From Opitutus sp. GAS368 (lineage in GTDB: Bacteria; Verrucomicrobiota; Verrucomicrobiia; Opitutales; Opitutaceae), in NCBI GenBank assembly GCA_945862035.1, contig CAMAXB010000041.1, forward strand, positions 1-14,238: a DNA stretch of 14,238 nucleotides, given 5' to 3'. The position numbers and the translations under genes were made by a program. The notes beneath the pieces are model-generated. The model had not been told where the DNA came from, ran no database searches, and saw nothing but the letters and a program-made list of their open reading frames with translations. Of the stretch, positions 13,845 to 14,238 are shown one piece after another; position 1 is the first letter of the stretch; each line of letters starts with the position of its first letter.

Positions 13845-14238
13845 GGTCGGGGCCGGACCCAGCACCCGGACCGTAAACTCGCGCAAGTTGAACGCGACCT
13901 CGCGCAGGTCGTCCTCATTGGCGTACACCGCAGGCTGGTCAGTCTCAAAACGCCAGACCGTGTTGCCCGGCTCCAGTCGGTAGCTCGCAATCACCACTTT
14001 GGGTGACTGATGACGGTCCACCGGCCCCACCCAAAGGTAGCGATCGCCCTCCTTGAGGTCCACGGTTCGACCGACATTGGATCGCAGCTGAAAAACCACG
14101 TCGATCGTGAGGGCAAAGGCATGGGGATTCCGGAGGGTGAGCTGGGACGGGCCATCGCTCCAGCGCCAGAACTCAAGACGCGAGCGCTCCGGCTGGTACC
14201 AACCCTCGCCAAACGTGACGTCGACCGGACGGCCGTTT
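13785..14238 (-). CDS. C-terminal part of a protein carrying the shared beta-rich domain (5' end outside window)
   Basis: The frame is open from the right window edge to a TGA at 13785-13787, giving 150 visible residues. They match the C-terminal domain of the two large membrane proteins: FGEGWYQPE, FWRWSDG, QLTLRNP, LEPGNTVWRFE and a late REVAFNLREFTVRV strand. What lies upstream cannot be seen; by analogy it may be another multi-spanning membrane protein. The last 20 residues or so (rich in Pro, Gly, Glu and Asp) lie in a region that overlaps the 3' end of the GT4 gene on the other strand by 60 bp. Internal GTG and ATG codons exist, but since the domain is intact to the edge I treat the gene as partial. 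Confidence 0.82.
   Translation of the reverse strand, partial: NGRPVDVTFGEGWYQPERSRLEFWRWSDGPSQLTLRNPHAFALTIDVVFQLRSNVGRTVDLKEGDRYLWVGPVDRHQSPKVVIASYRLEPGNTVWRFETDQPAVYANEDDLREVAFNLREFTVRVLGPAPTLSEGDGLEPPPVAGPDSQR
13788..14210 (-). other. Shared C-terminal beta-rich domain, copy 3
   Basis: Starts at GEGWYQPE (14210 downward) and runs to the end of the protein. It lines up with copies 1 and 2 without large gaps over the first ~45 residues: GW, E, W-RW, G, alternating strand, NP, then L-rich strands and an L-PGN turn before the last strands. Unlike the others, the middle has no LNGQ; a KEGDRYLWVG segment occupies that place. Confidence 0.75.

Noticed and set aside
1..14238. tRNA, rRNA, CRISPR arrays, insertion sequences, origins
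   Set aside because: I looked for cloverleaf-like segments, regularly spaced repeats, transposase motifs and terminal inverted repeats by eye and found none.

Overview
The window is a GC-rich, densely coding stretch of a surface-polysaccharide / glycan-modification locus. It has ten protein genes, two of them cut by the window edges, and no RNA genes, insertion sequences or CRISPR arrays that I can see. The composition, the weak Shine-Dalgarno signals and the style of the glycosyltransferases would fit a Verrucomicrobiota bacterium of the Opitutales type. That placement rests on memory of protein style and is tentative.

Layout. (1) Positions 2-2733, + strand: the 3' part of rfbB (dTDP-glucose 4,6-dehydratase), rfbA (glucose-1-phosphate thymidylyltransferase) and a family 2 glycosyltransferase. 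(2) Positions 8928 down to 2730, - strand: a five-gene run read in the order SAM methyltransferase, large multi-spanning membrane protein with a C-terminal beta-rich domain, NAD-dependent epimerase/dehydratase-like SDR, DegT/StrS-type PLP aminotransferase, and a polyprenyl-phosphate glycosyltransferase of the GtrB/ArnC/DPM1 type. (3) Positions 9000-9947, + strand: an LPG-synthase-TM/AglD-type membrane protein, divergent from the five-gene run. (4) Positions 12089-9933, - strand: a second large membrane protein with the same C-terminal domain. (5) Positions 12171-13844, + strand: a GT4 glycosyltransferase with an extra N-terminal beta-rich module. (6) Positions 14238-13785, - strand: the C-terminal end of a third protein carrying that same domain.

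How it may work together (inference). RfbA and RfbB make dTDP-4-keto-6-deoxyglucose. The SDR, aminotransferase and methyltransferase look like tailoring enzymes for an unusual, possibly amino- and methyl-substituted, sugar. The GtrB-like enzyme would load a sugar onto a polyprenyl phosphate on the cytoplasmic side. The membrane proteins with large extracytoplasmic tails would then transfer it, or otherwise act, on the outer face of the membrane. The GT2 and GT4 enzymes would build the main chain in the cytoplasm.

Most interesting points: a conserved C-terminal domain of about 115-130 residues (GW, E, RW, NP landmarks) on three separate proteins of the locus; a GT4 with an extra beta-rich N-terminal module; an SDR whose YxxxK position reads NGINK, without the catalytic tyrosine; and three convergent gene pairs that all overlap at their 3' ends (by 4, 15 and 60 bp), leaving no room for ordinary intergenic terminators.
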